Below, one piece after another: positions 40,271 through 49,327 of a DNA stretch of 64,000 nucleotides. The notes under the pieces were generated by a model. That model ran no database searches and was not told the DNA's origin. It saw only the letters and a program-made list of their open reading frames with translations. The position numbers were made by a program, and so were the translations under genes. Source of the stretch: Phaeobacter sp. G2 (lineage in GTDB: Bacteria > Pseudomonadota > Alphaproteobacteria > Rhodobacterales > Rhodobacteraceae). The stretch covers positions 2,852,001 to 2,916,000 of the forward strand of contig CP104100.1 of assembly GCA_025163595.1 (NCBI GenBank). Reading direction: 5' to 3'. Within the stretch, counting starts at the first letter, position 1. Every line of letters starts with the position of its first letter.

Positions 40271-41473
40271 TCAGGGGGCCTCGGCCAGTGGCTCGTGAAT
40301 ATCGAGCCGCCGCACATAAAGCCCTGCGGCCAAAGCGCAGATACTCGACAGTAAAATGATCGACAGCACCATGAAGGGCGCGTTCGACGGCGTCACCAGA
40401 ACGCCTGTCACGGTTGTCATCACCGCCCCCAGCCCCACCGTAATGGCCCCCGACAGGCCAGAGGCACTGCCCGCCAGGTGAGGTCGCACCGACATCAATC
40501 CGGCACTGGCATTGGCCACTGTCAGCCCGTTGCCAAATCCAACCGAAATGGCGGCGCCAAAAAACACCGGGATCGTCCCCAGCCCCGTCAGAAACAGGGC
40601 CAGGCCAATCAGTGGTCCGATTACGGCCGCAAACCGCCCCGCCAGCACCAATGTGATCAACGGCACCCGGTTGGCCAACGCGCCGGTGACAAAATTCCCG
40701 ACCATGAAGCCCCCGGTGATGATACCGATACCCAGCCCCAACTGTGCCGGGTTCAGGTCAAACCAGGCCGCTGCCACCAGGGGGGCGCCGGTGATAAAGG
40801 CGTAAAAACCACCGATGGAGAAGGCGAGGCAGAAGCTATATCCCCAAAAGCGGCGCGAGGCCAAAAGCTCTGGGTAGCTGCGCATCTGCGCGCCAAAGGT
40901 GGTGGAGCGCTGATGGTTGGTCTCCCCCCAATCGCCCCAGCTGAGCGCCAACACGCCAAACCCCAAAATAGCATAAAGCACAAAACTGGAGCGCCAGCCA
41001 AACAGCATGTCCAATGCCCCGCCCAGCATCGGCCCCAGCATCGGCGCCAAGGCCATGGCCATGGTGACATAGCCAAGCTTGCTGGCGGCCTCGGATGTCG
41101 AATGCATATCGCGAATAGCGGCCCGGGACAAAACCTGCCCTGCAACCACCGCGCCCTGTATCATGCGAAACCCAAGGAACACCCAAACAGATTGTGCTAG
41201 CACGCAGCCAATCGAGGCCAGCGTAAAAATCAACATCGAGCCCAGCAAAATGGGACGTCGCCCAAAACGGTCAGACAGCGGTCCCATGAGCAGCTGCAGA
41301 ACCGCGGAGATGCCCAGATAACCTGCCAGGGCCAGGTTCACCACGCCGTAGCTGCTGTCAAAATCCTCAGTGATCCGCGCCAGCGAGGGCAGAAACATGT
41401 TCAGTGACAATACCGCCAGGGCGGTGGCAAAAATCAATGTTATGAGATGGGGATCTTTCTCTGCGGCCCGCAT
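40271..41473 (-). CDS. Bcr/CflA-type MFS multidrug exporter
   Basis: A 400-residue inner-membrane protein with 12 helices, of the DHA1 drug:H+ antiporter family. Motif A is GPLSDRFGRRPILLGS, and the Bcr/CflA hallmark FLPSLARITEDF lies in helix 1. The start is the ATG with AGGTG five bases upstream; the frame back to 41713 would add 80 non-membrane residues. Substrates are not predictable. It is divergent from the ABC-F gene. Confidence 0.9.
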   Translation of the reverse strand: MRAAEKDPHLITLIFATALAVLSLNMFLPSLARITEDFDSSYGVVNLALAGYLGISAVLQLLMGPLSDRFGRRPILLGSMLIFTLASIGCVLAQSVWVFLGFRMIQGAVVAGQVLSRAAIRDMHSTSEAASKLGYVTMAMALAPMLGPMLGGALDMLFGWRSSFVLYAILGFGVLALSWGDWGETNHQRSTTFGAQMRSYPELLASRRFWGYSFCLAFSIGGFYAFITGAPLVAAAWFDLNPAQLGLGIGIITGGFMVGNFVTGALANRVPLITLVLAGRFAAVIGPLIGLALFLTGLGTIPVFFGAAISVGFGNGLTVANASAGLMSVRPHLAGSASGLSGAITVGLGAVMTTVTGVLVTPSNAPFMVLSIILLSSICALAAGLYVRRLDIHEPLAEAP

Positions 41474-41743
41474 AAAATCACCTAAATACTGTAGTTTAGA
41501 CTGAGAAATAGCCAATAACGGCTTCTGCGCAAATGGTCTGCATCGAAACTTCCAGCATTCCTGGGTAAAAGACCAGATACAAAGCGCACTTGCCCACTCC
41601 CATATACCGGCGACGAGTGTTTGAGACGCGGGGCGCTTAGAGCTCTGATCTGCTGTGGGCGCCGGATCGCCGCCGCTGAGATGGCCCACAACAGCACGGA
41701 TACGCATTGACAAGGCGCGGTGACTGCGACAGTGGATGAGCCC

Positions 41744-43606
41744 ATGCTAAGTATTCGCGATATCACCTATTCGGTTGAAGGCCGCCCTCTGTTCGAAGAG
41801 GCCAGTGCCACCATTCCCAATGGCCATAAAGTTGGTCTTGTGGGGCGCAACGGCACCGGCAAAACAACCCTGTTTCGCCTTATTCGCGGCGAGTTGGCGC
41901 TTGAAACCGGTGCCATAACCCTGCCGTCAAAGGCGCAGATTGGCGGCATCGCCCAAGAGGCGCCCTCTTCCAATGTGTCGCTGATCGACACCGTGCTGGC
42001 AGCCGCGACCGAACGCGCCGCACTGATGGCCGAGGCCGAGACGGCCACCGATCCGACACGCATTGCCGAGGTGCAGACCCGGCTGGCCGATATCGACGCC
42101 TGGTCCGCCGAGGCCCGCGCCGCCTCGATCCTCAAAGGTCTGGGTTTTGACGAAGAGGCGCAGCAGCGGCCCTGCTCTGATTTTTCGGGCGGCTGGCGGA
42201 TGCGGGTCGCCCTGGCGGCGGTGCTGTTTTCCGAGCCTGATCTGTTGCTGCTGGATGAGCCCACCAACTACCTTGACCTTGAGGGGGCGCTGTGGCTTGA
42301 GGCCTATCTGGTCAAATATCCCCATACCGTGATCATCATCAGCCACGACCGTGAGCTGCTGAACCGCTCGGTGGGTGGCATTCTGCATCTGGAGGATCGC
42401 CAACTGACCTATTACGGCGGCAACTACGACCAGTTCGCCCGCCAGCGCGCCGCCAACCGGGCCAATCAGGCCGCCCAGGCCAAAAAACAAGACGCACGGC
42501 GCGCCCACCTGCAAAGCTTTGTTGATCGCTTCAAGGCCAAGGCCAGCAAGGCCAAACAGGCGCAGAGCCGGGTGAAAATGCTGGAAAAGATGGAAACCAT
42601 CCGCGCGCCCGAAGATGCCGCCCGCACCGTTTTCACCTTCCCGACGCCAGAAGAACTGTCGCCGCCCATTATTGCCACCGAAGGCGTATCGGTTGGCTAT
42701 GACGGCAAGGCAATCCTGAGCAAGCTGGACCTGCGCATCGATCAGGACGACCGCATTGCCCTGCTGGGCAAGAACGGTGAGGGCAAATCCACCCTGTCCA
42801 AAATGCTCTCGGCGCGGCTGGCCCCTATGGGCGGCAAGATGGCGCAATCGAGCAAATTGCGCATCGGCTTTTTTGCTCAGCATCAGGTGGATGAGCTCTA
42901 TATTGATGAGACACCGTTGCAGCACCTGATCCGCGAGCGCCCCACTGAGGGCCAACCACGTCTGCGGGCGCGGCTGGCCGGATTCGGGCTGGGCGCCGAT
43001 CAGGCTGACACCGCCGTGGGCCGCCTGTCTGGGGGGCAAAAGGCGCGTCTGTCCTTGCTGTTGGCGACACTGGATGCCCCACATCTGTTGATCCTCGATG
43101 AGCCGACCAACCACCTGGACATCGAAAGCCGCGAAGCCCTGGTAGAAGCCCTGACCGCCTATACCGGTGCGGTGATCCTGGTCAGCCACGACATGCACCT
43201 GCTCAGCCTGGTAGCAGACCGGCTGTGGCTGGTGTCAAAGGGTACAGTGAAACCCTATGAGGGCGATCTCGCCTCTTATCGGTCCTTGTTGCTGGAAAAA
43301 GACAAGCCAGCCCCAAAGGACAAGCCGGTCAAGAAGGAAAAGCCAAAGCCAGCACGCCCTTCGCGGGATGCAATCCTGGCGCTGCGCAAGGAGGCGCGCA
43401 AATCCGAAGAGCGTGTCACCAAGCTGACCCAGATGAAAGACAAGCTGGATACCAAGCTGGCAGACCCAGAGCTTTACGAACCCGAGAAAAAAGACGAGGC
43501 TCGGGTTTGGCAGGGTAAACATGCCGAGGTCATCACCGCGCTGGAACGGGCGGAGCTGCTATGGATGCGCGCCCTGGAAAAACTGGAAAAAGCTGAGGCT
43601 CTATGA
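41744..43606 (+). CDS. ABC-F family ATPase (Uup-like)
   Basis: A 620-residue soluble protein with two ABC ATPase domains and no membrane part. Walker A motifs are GRNGTGKTTL and GKNGEGKST; signature motifs are FSGGWRMRVALA and LSGGQKARLS; Walker B motifs are LLLLDEPTNYLDL and LLILDEPTNHLDI. A linker rich in Lys and Arg (ABC-F interdomain) and a coiled-coil C-terminal tail follow, as in Uup. ABC-F proteins act on the ribosome. The ATG at 41744 starts the typical MLSIRDITYSV; a GTG at 41720 is possible. It overlaps marC by four bases. Confidence 0.93.
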   Translation: MLSIRDITYSVEGRPLFEEASATIPNGHKVGLVGRNGTGKTTLFRLIRGELALETGAITLPSKAQIGGIAQEAPSSNVSLIDTVLAAATERAALMAEAETATDPTRIAEVQTRLADIDAWSAEARAASILKGLGFDEEAQQRPCSDFSGGWRMRVALAAVLFSEPDLLLLDEPTNYLDLEGALWLEAYLVKYPHTVIIISHDRELLNRSVGGILHLEDRQLTYYGGNYDQFARQRAANRANQAAQAKKQDARRAHLQSFVDRFKAKASKAKQAQSRVKMLEKMETIRAPEDAARTVFTFPTPEELSPPIIATEGVSVGYDGKAILSKLDLRIDQDDRIALLGKNGEGKSTLSKMLSARLAPMGGKMAQSSKLRIGFFAQHQVDELYIDETPLQHLIRERPTEGQPRLRARLAGFGLGADQADTAVGRLSGGQKARLSLLLATLDAPHLLILDEPTNHLDIESREALVEALTAYTGAVILVSHDMHLLSLVADRLWLVSKGTVKPYEGDLASYRSLLLEKDKPAPKDKPVKKEKPKPARPSRDAILALRKEARKSEERVTKLTQMKDKLDTKLADPELYEPEKKDEARVWQGKHAEVITALERAELLWMRALEKLEKAEAL

Positions 43607-44226
43607 TCGACACTGCCTTTTTGATCACCTCTTTTGTGACGCTCTTTGTGATCATTGATCCTATTGGGCTCACCCCGATCTTTTTGGCACTTACCCAGGG
43701 GGCAACCCCGCACGAGCGGCGCTCCATTGCGCTGCGCGCCGCCCTGACGGCGATGTGCCTGCTGGCGCTCTTTACCGCCTTTGGCGAGGCGGTCTTGGGG
43801 TTTGCAGGCATTTCCATGGCTGCATTCCGGGTGGCTGGCGGCGTTTTGCTGTTTCTTACCGCGTTGGACATGTTGTTCGAGCGCCGCACCAAACGGCGGG
43901 AAAATCAGGGTGAAGAGGCTGTTGAGGCCGATGATCCCTCCGTTTTCCCCCTGTCGATCCCGCTGATCGCGGGCCCTGGATCCATCGCAACGGTGATCCT
44001 GCTGGCCGGGCAAAAACCGGGGCTTGAAGGCTTTGCCCTGGTGATGGCTGTGGTCTTTGCAGTGCTGACCGTGATGTTGACCATGTTTCTGGCCTCTGGC
44101 CTGTTTGAGCGTGCCCTTGGCAAGACTGGCATCAATGTGGTGACCCGTCTGCTGGGGATGCTGCTCGCCGCCCTGTCGGTGCAGTTTGTGCTCGATGGTC
44201 TGCGTGATTTTGGCTTTGCCAGCTAG
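43603..44226 (+). CDS. MarC family membrane protein
   Basis: A 207-residue inner-membrane protein with six helices of the MarC/UPF0056 family. Signatures are FVIIDPIGLTPIFLALT near the N-terminus and IPLIAGPGSIATVILLAG in the middle. The family is loosely linked to amino-acid or drug export, without firm function. The ATG overlaps the ABC-F stop (ATGA), so both are translated from one mRNA. Confidence 0.9.
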   Translation: MIDTAFLITSFVTLFVIIDPIGLTPIFLALTQGATPHERRSIALRAALTAMCLLALFTAFGEAVLGFAGISMAAFRVAGGVLLFLTALDMLFERRTKRRENQGEEAVEADDPSVFPLSIPLIAGPGSIATVILLAGQKPGLEGFALVMAVVFAVLTVMLTMFLASGLFERALGKTGINVVTRLLGMLLAALSVQFVLDGLRDFGFAS

Positions 44227-44265
44227 ACCGACGTTTGCACCACAAAAGAAAGGCACGCGAGATCC

Positions 44266-44847
44266 ATGGAAGACCTAGATTATGGGCGCCTGCTCTATCT
44301 TTTGTTACTGCTCTGTGCGGTTGGCTCCTGGGTCTTTGTGCAAACGCGGCAAAACCTCAGTACAACGCTGCAACAGATGGCGATTTGGGTCTTTATCTTT
44401 CTGGGGGTTATCGCCGGTTACGGGCTGTGGGACGACATTCGCCAAACCGTACGGCCGCAACAATCGGTGATGAGCGAGGCCGGACGTGTCACCGTGCCGC
44501 GCTCTCAGGATGGTCATTACTATCTCACGCTGATGGTAAACGGGGCCAGGGTGGAGTTTCTTGTGGATACCGGCGCAAGCGAAGTCGTGCTCAGCACCCA
44601 GGACGCGCGCCGGGCAGGGTTTGATCCAGAAAAGCTGGCCTATTTGGGGCGCGCCAGTACGGCAAATGGAATTGTGCAGACCGCATCTGTACGGGTTGAT
44701 GAACTGGCCCTGGGCGAGATCCGAGATCGCAATCTGCGGGTCTCTGTTACCCGGGGGGAAATGGATAAATCCCTGCTGGGTATGACCTATTTACAGCGAT
44801 GGTCCAGCATTGAGATCCGCAATGGGGCGCTGGTGCTTACCCGCTGA
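44266..44847 (+). CDS. Membrane-anchored retropepsin-like aspartic protease
   Basis: A 193-residue protein of the clan AA TIGR02281 type. Two hydrophobic helices (about 8-24 and 39-55) are followed by a single retroviral-type protease domain with the active-site motif FLVDTGASEVVLS and a closing LLGMTYLQRWSSIEI. One DTG per chain means it must dimerise. It lies 39 bases after marC and may belong to the same transcript. The substrate is unknown. Confidence 0.88.
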   Translation: MEDLDYGRLLYLLLLLCAVGSWVFVQTRQNLSTTLQQMAIWVFIFLGVIAGYGLWDDIRQTVRPQQSVMSEAGRVTVPRSQDGHYYLTLMVNGARVEFLVDTGASEVVLSTQDARRAGFDPEKLAYLGRASTANGIVQTASVRVDELALGEIRDRNLRVSVTRGEMDKSLLGMTYLQRWSSIEIRNGALVLTR

Positions 44848-44877
44848 TCCGCCGCAGGGCTGGTGACACTTGCCGCC

Positions 44878-45336
44878 TCAAGCCTCTGCTTTCTTTTCCC
44901 AACGCCCTGATTCTTCAGACCAATATTGGGCAGAACAGCCCGCGCCTGTCAGGCTCTTCCATTGTCCGCGCGCCTGCTGAACCGCATCCGGGTCGGTGCC
45001 GTCAAACAGAATGCAGACACGCTCCAGCGCCTGAACCTCCTCAGGGGTCACCGCCGCGCCATCGACGGTCATCAAACAGTCCGGCGCATTGGCGCTCTCG
45101 GTTGTGGTGGTCAGCAAAATGGGCTGCAGCGCATCATGGGGGCCGCCCGCCAGGCCGTGCGCCAAAAAGCTGTCGGCACTGCCCTGCCAGAGGGTGTCAT
45201 CCAGCCAGCTCATCCGGTCTGACTGCTGGCCCCGTACCGCGATGCGCCAGCCTGCACCGCGCGCCTTTTGCAGCAAAACCGGAAGGGTCTCCTGCAAGGG
45301 GCGGCGGGTCAGGTGATAGAAATAGGCAGCGCCCAT
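44878..45336 (-). CDS. holC: DNA polymerase III chi subunit
   Basis: A 152-residue protein. The HolC pattern is YFYHLTRRPLQETLPVLLQK, then WRIAVRGQ and DDTLWQGSADSFLAHGLAGG. Chi links the clamp loader to SSB. The start follows the pepA stop by seven bases, a gene order conserved in many Alphaproteobacteria. Confidence 0.9.
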   Translation of the reverse strand: MGAAYFYHLTRRPLQETLPVLLQKARGAGWRIAVRGQQSDRMSWLDDTLWQGSADSFLAHGLAGGPHDALQPILLTTTTESANAPDCLMTVDGAAVTPEEVQALERVCILFDGTDPDAVQQARGQWKSLTGAGCSAQYWSEESGRWEKKAEA

Positions 45337-45343
45337 GGTCGGC

Positions 45344-46819
45344 CTATTCCGCTTCGAACTTATCATGCACCAAACGGTCCAAGGCCATGACCCCCCAACC
45401 GGTGGCACCTTTGGGCGCGTAGCTTGTCGCAGATGTCACCGAGGCAACACCGGCAATATCCAAGTGAATCCAGGGCATATCGTCCTTGATAAAGCGTTTG
45501 AGGAACTGCGCCGCAGTGATCGAGCCTGCAGGGCGGCCACCCACGTTTTTCATATCGGCAATCCGCGATTTCAGCTGATCGTCATAGCCCTGCCCAAGCG
45601 GCAGGCGCCAGGCGCCTTCATCACTGGCTTTGGCCGCCTTGAGGAAGCCGTTGCACAGGGGATCGTCATTTGAAAAAACACCCGCGTTTTCATGGCCCAA
45701 GCCAATGATCACCGCGCCGGTCAGGGTGGCCAGGTCGATGACGCCACAGGGTTTGAACCGCTCCTGCGCGTACCACAGCACATCACAGAGCACCAAGCGC
45801 CCCTCGGCATCGGTATTGATCACCTCTACCGTGTCGCCCTTCATGGATTTCACCACATCGCCGGGACGGGTGGCATTGCCCGAGGGCATGTTTTCCACCA
45901 GACCAACCAGCCCCACCACATTGGCGCGGGCCTTGCGCAGGGCCAGCGCCTTCATGGTGCCGACAACCACACCGGCGCCGCCCATGTCCATGGTCATGTC
46001 TTCCATGCCTGCGGCGGGCTTGAGCGAGATGCCACCAGTGTCAAACACCACGCCCTTCCCGACCAAGGCCAGTGGTGCCTCGCCTTTGGCCCCGCCTTTC
46101 CAGTTCATGATTGCAACCTTGGAGGGGCTGTCCGAGCCCTGCCCGACACACAGCAGTGCCCCCATGCCAAGCTCTTGCAGCTGCGATTCATCCAGGATTT
46201 CGACCTCAAGCCCAATCTCAGACATGTCTTCGATCCGGCGGGCGAATTCGCTGGTGGTCAACACATTGGCGGGCTCATTGACCAGATCGCGGGTCATGTG
46301 AACGCCCTCCGCGACTGCGGCCAATGGGGCATAGGCGGCTGCCATCTCGTCATGGGCCTTGTGCGCAATGGTGATCTCGGGGGCGGGTTTTGGCTCTTGC
46401 GCGGCCTTGTGCCGGTCAAATCCATAGCTGCGCAGCGCCATCCCCATCGCCAGCTCGGCGGCCTTTGGAATCGAACCTGCCATCACCGTCATGGTTTTCT
46501 GTGGCGCCGCAACGATCAGCTTGGCGCCGGCCTGGCGCGCCTCGATTGGGGTGATGCGCCGCGGCAAGACCAGAACATGCAGCGCTTCTGCCGCCATGCC
46601 TGTCGGCCAGGCCAGGGAAATCACCTTGCCCGGCTTGTGGTCTGCAAACTCCGGCGCCGCGACCAGCCGTGCAAGGGCGCCTTTGGTCAGGCGGTTGGCA
46701 CTGCGCGCGGCCTGATCCATCACCCCTTCGGGGGTGACCAGAACCACCACATGGCCGGTCATCCCTGAAAGGGCCTTTGGGTCATAATCGGCAAAACGGA
46801 TAGCGGGCAATGTGCGCAT
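45344..46819 (-). CDS. pepA: Leucyl aminopeptidase (M17)
   Basis: A 491-residue cytosolic metallopeptidase releasing N-terminal residues. The di-metal active site is recognisable: LVGKGVVFDTGGISLKP, then MKGDTVEVINTDAEGRLVLC. The N-terminal macro-like domain covers about 1-170. The start gives MRTLPAIRFADYD, with AGGAG upstream; the frame to 46888 has no support. It is followed by holC and is divergent from lptF. Confidence 0.95.
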   Translation of the reverse strand: MRTLPAIRFADYDPKALSGMTGHVVVLVTPEGVMDQAARSANRLTKGALARLVAAPEFADHKPGKVISLAWPTGMAAEALHVLVLPRRITPIEARQAGAKLIVAAPQKTMTVMAGSIPKAAELAMGMALRSYGFDRHKAAQEPKPAPEITIAHKAHDEMAAAYAPLAAVAEGVHMTRDLVNEPANVLTTSEFARRIEDMSEIGLEVEILDESQLQELGMGALLCVGQGSDSPSKVAIMNWKGGAKGEAPLALVGKGVVFDTGGISLKPAAGMEDMTMDMGGAGVVVGTMKALALRKARANVVGLVGLVENMPSGNATRPGDVVKSMKGDTVEVINTDAEGRLVLCDVLWYAQERFKPCGVIDLATLTGAVIIGLGHENAGVFSNDDPLCNGFLKAAKASDEGAWRLPLGQGYDDQLKSRIADMKNVGGRPAGSITAAQFLKRFIKDDMPWIHLDIAGVASVTSATSYAPKGATGWGVMALDRLVHDKFEAE

Positions 46820-47065
46820 AATCTTGAGGCTCCTGTCGGAATGTGGTCTTGTTTTGATGAGACAATACGTAACCGCGGCTCTGCGCAATAGCCAGCCCCC
46901 AAGCGGCCGACCGGGCCAGCGGAAAGGGGAACCCCAGCCACCCGGCTTTGCAAACCTCCGCCAACCGATGATAGGCCGGCAAAATTACGCAGTTAGCAGT
47001 TTTCCCCGTGAAACAATTCCTCTAAGGTTCCGCAAAACGATACTGGCAGGGTCTGGGGGGATCGA

Positions 47066-48226
47066 ATGTCACGCTTTGACAGATATGTCCTGTCGCAATA
47101 CCTGCTGTTTTTCAGCTTTTTTGCGCTCATTCTTGTTGCGGTCTTCTGGGTCAACCGGGCCGTTGTGCTGTTTGACCGGCTGATTGGTGACGGCCAGACG
47201 GCAATTGTCTTTCTTGAATTCACCGCCCTCACCCTGCCCAACCTGATCCGCATGGTGCTGCCTGTGGCGGTCTTTGCCGCTGCGGTCTGGGTGACCAACC
47301 GGCTGCAAAGCGAAAGTGAGCTGACCGTCCTGCAGGCCACCGGCACAAGCCCCTGGCAAATGGCACGGCCGGCCCTGGGTTTTGGGTTGATCACAGCGCT
47401 GATGATGTCTGTTCTGACCCATTTCCTGCTGCCCAGCTCGATCGGCCAACTGGCACTGCGCGAGCAGGAGATTTCGCGAAATGTTACCGCCAAACTATTG
47501 ACTGAGGGGCATTTTCTGCACCCGGCCAAGGGCGTGACCTTCTACATCCGGCAGATCGATTCCAATGGGACACTCAATGACGTCTTTCTGTCTGACCGCC
47601 GCGATCCGAATCAAAGCATGACCTATACCGGTGCGCGTGCTTTTCTGGTGCGTGACGAGGGCAAAACCCACCTGATCATGGTCAACGGAATGGCGCAGCG
47701 CCTCGACAATCGAACAAAGCAGATGTCCACCACCAATTTTTCTGACTTCTCTTATGACATCAGCTCCCTAGTCAACAAAAGCACAATAACACAGCGCAAT
47801 ATCCGCGAGATTTCCAGTTGGGAACTGCTGCGAAACCGGGAGGACATCAACCTCTCTGATGGCTACAGCCTGGGCGCGCTGGCAGAGGAATTCCACCTGC
47901 GCTTTGCCCGCGCATTGATCTGTATTGCGGTGGCACTGATTGGATTCTCTGCGCTGATGATCGGATCACACTCCCGGTTTGGCGTTTGGCGGCAGGCGCT
48001 GCTTGCCTTTTTGTTGTTGATCATCGTCGAAGGCCTGCGGGGGGTTGTCTCGGAGCCGGTGCGAACGAATCCCGATCTGTGGCCGCTCATTTACCTGCCT
48101 GCCCTGATTGGCCTGGTGATTGCAGTTGGTTTTCTGCAACTGGCAGCGCATCCACTGGCCACGCGTCGCAGGGCGCGCCGGACCGTAGCGCCCCTACAAA
48201 CTGGCCGCCAGGAGACCGGATCATGA
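47066..48226 (+). CDS. lptF: LPS export permease LptF
   Basis: A 386-residue inner-membrane subunit of the LptB2FG transporter that extracts lipopolysaccharide. The start MSRFDRYVLSQYLLFFSFFA, N-terminal and C-terminal helix triplets and a central periplasmic beta-jellyroll fit YjgP/YjgQ family proteins. GGGGGGATCG precedes the ATG. It is the first gene of a long operon and overlaps lptG by four bases. Confidence 0.93.
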   Translation: MSRFDRYVLSQYLLFFSFFALILVAVFWVNRAVVLFDRLIGDGQTAIVFLEFTALTLPNLIRMVLPVAVFAAAVWVTNRLQSESELTVLQATGTSPWQMARPALGFGLITALMMSVLTHFLLPSSIGQLALREQEISRNVTAKLLTEGHFLHPAKGVTFYIRQIDSNGTLNDVFLSDRRDPNQSMTYTGARAFLVRDEGKTHLIMVNGMAQRLDNRTKQMSTTNFSDFSYDISSLVNKSTITQRNIREISSWELLRNREDINLSDGYSLGALAEEFHLRFARALICIAVALIGFSALMIGSHSRFGVWRQALLAFLLLIIVEGLRGVVSEPVRTNPDLWPLIYLPALIGLVIAVGFLQLAAHPLATRRRARRTVAPLQTGRQETGS

Positions 48227-49326
48227 AGCTGGATCTGTATTATGCCCGACGGTTCTTGCAATGGTTTGCAGTGATCTGTGGCGTGTTGATGACCCTGGTT
48301 ATTCTCATCGACCTGAATGAACAAATCCGCCGGTTTGATGCCTATGATGTGAGCGCTGGCAAAATTGTCGGCCTTACGCTTCTCAATGCCCCTGCAGCGC
48401 TCAGCGAGTTCCTGCCGCTGATTATGATCCTGACCACTATTGTGCTGTTTGTCGGTCTTGCCCGCAGCAGCGAGTTGGTGGTGACACGGGCGATTGGCCG
48501 TTCAGGCATTCGTGCGCTGGCGGCGCCGGTTCTGGTGGCCGGGTTGCTGGGGCTACTGGCGGTGAGCACCCTGAACCCGATTGTTGCAGCGACCACCAAC
48601 CTATCCAAAAGCCTGGCCGACACCTATCGCACCGGCGGCCCCTCGGCCCTGTCACTCTCCGGAGAAGGGCTGTGGCTGCGCCAGGGGGGTGCCAACGGTC
48701 AGTCCGTAATCCATGCCAGCTCTTACGGCGGCGGGCGCGACGACATTGTGCTCTATGATGTCACCATCCTTGCCTATGCGCCCCGTGGTGGCCCAATCCG
48801 GCAAATTATTGCCGAAACCGCCCGGCTGGACGGAGATGAATGGCTGCTGCACAAGGCCAAGGCCTGGCATATGACGGCAGGTCTGAACCCTGAAAGATCT
48901 GCAGCCACCCATGACACCCTGCGGATACCGACCTCGTTAACGCAGGACCGCATTCGCGATACGCTGGGATCGGCGGATGGCATTTCGGTCTATGATCTGC
49001 CAACCACCATTCGCGATCTCGCCGAAGCTGGCTTTGCCACCAAACGCTATCAAGTCTGGTACCAGGTAGAACTGGCCCGGCCCCTGTTCCTGATTGCCAT
49101 GGTGCTGGTTGGTGCCGCCTTTACCATGCGCCACACCCGGTTTGGCGGAACCGGCCTTGCCGTGCTCACTGCTGTGTTATTAGGCTTTGGACTGTACTTT
49201 ATACGAAATTTTGCGCAGATTCTGGGTGAGAATGGCCAGATTCCGGTGGCCCTGGCCGCCTGGGCTCCACCGGTTGCCTCGATACTGCTGACGATGGGAC
49301 TACTATTACATGCTGAGGACGGATAA
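48223..49326 (+). CDS. lptG: LPS export permease LptG
   Basis: A 367-residue partner of LptF with the same layout: YYARRFLQWFAVICGVLMTL at the start, a periplasmic jellyroll, and three C-terminal helices. The ATG overlaps the lptF stop as ATGA, with CAGGAGA upstream. The open frame extending to 47986 is inside lptF and not used. Confidence 0.93.
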   Translation: MKLDLYYARRFLQWFAVICGVLMTLVILIDLNEQIRRFDAYDVSAGKIVGLTLLNAPAALSEFLPLIMILTTIVLFVGLARSSELVVTRAIGRSGIRALAAPVLVAGLLGLLAVSTLNPIVAATTNLSKSLADTYRTGGPSALSLSGEGLWLRQGGANGQSVIHASSYGGGRDDIVLYDVTILAYAPRGGPIRQIIAETARLDGDEWLLHKAKAWHMTAGLNPERSAATHDTLRIPTSLTQDRIRDTLGSADGISVYDLPTTIRDLAEAGFATKRYQVWYQVELARPLFLIAMVLVGAAFTMRHTRFGGTGLAVLTAVLLGFGLYFIRNFAQILGENGQIPVALAAWAPPVASILLTMGLLLHAEDG

Positions 49327-49327
49327 T

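Noticed and set aside
41927..43198. 423-codon minus-strand frame inside the ABC-F gene
   Set aside because: It is fully antisense to a well-defined two-ATPase protein and its product has no domain sense.
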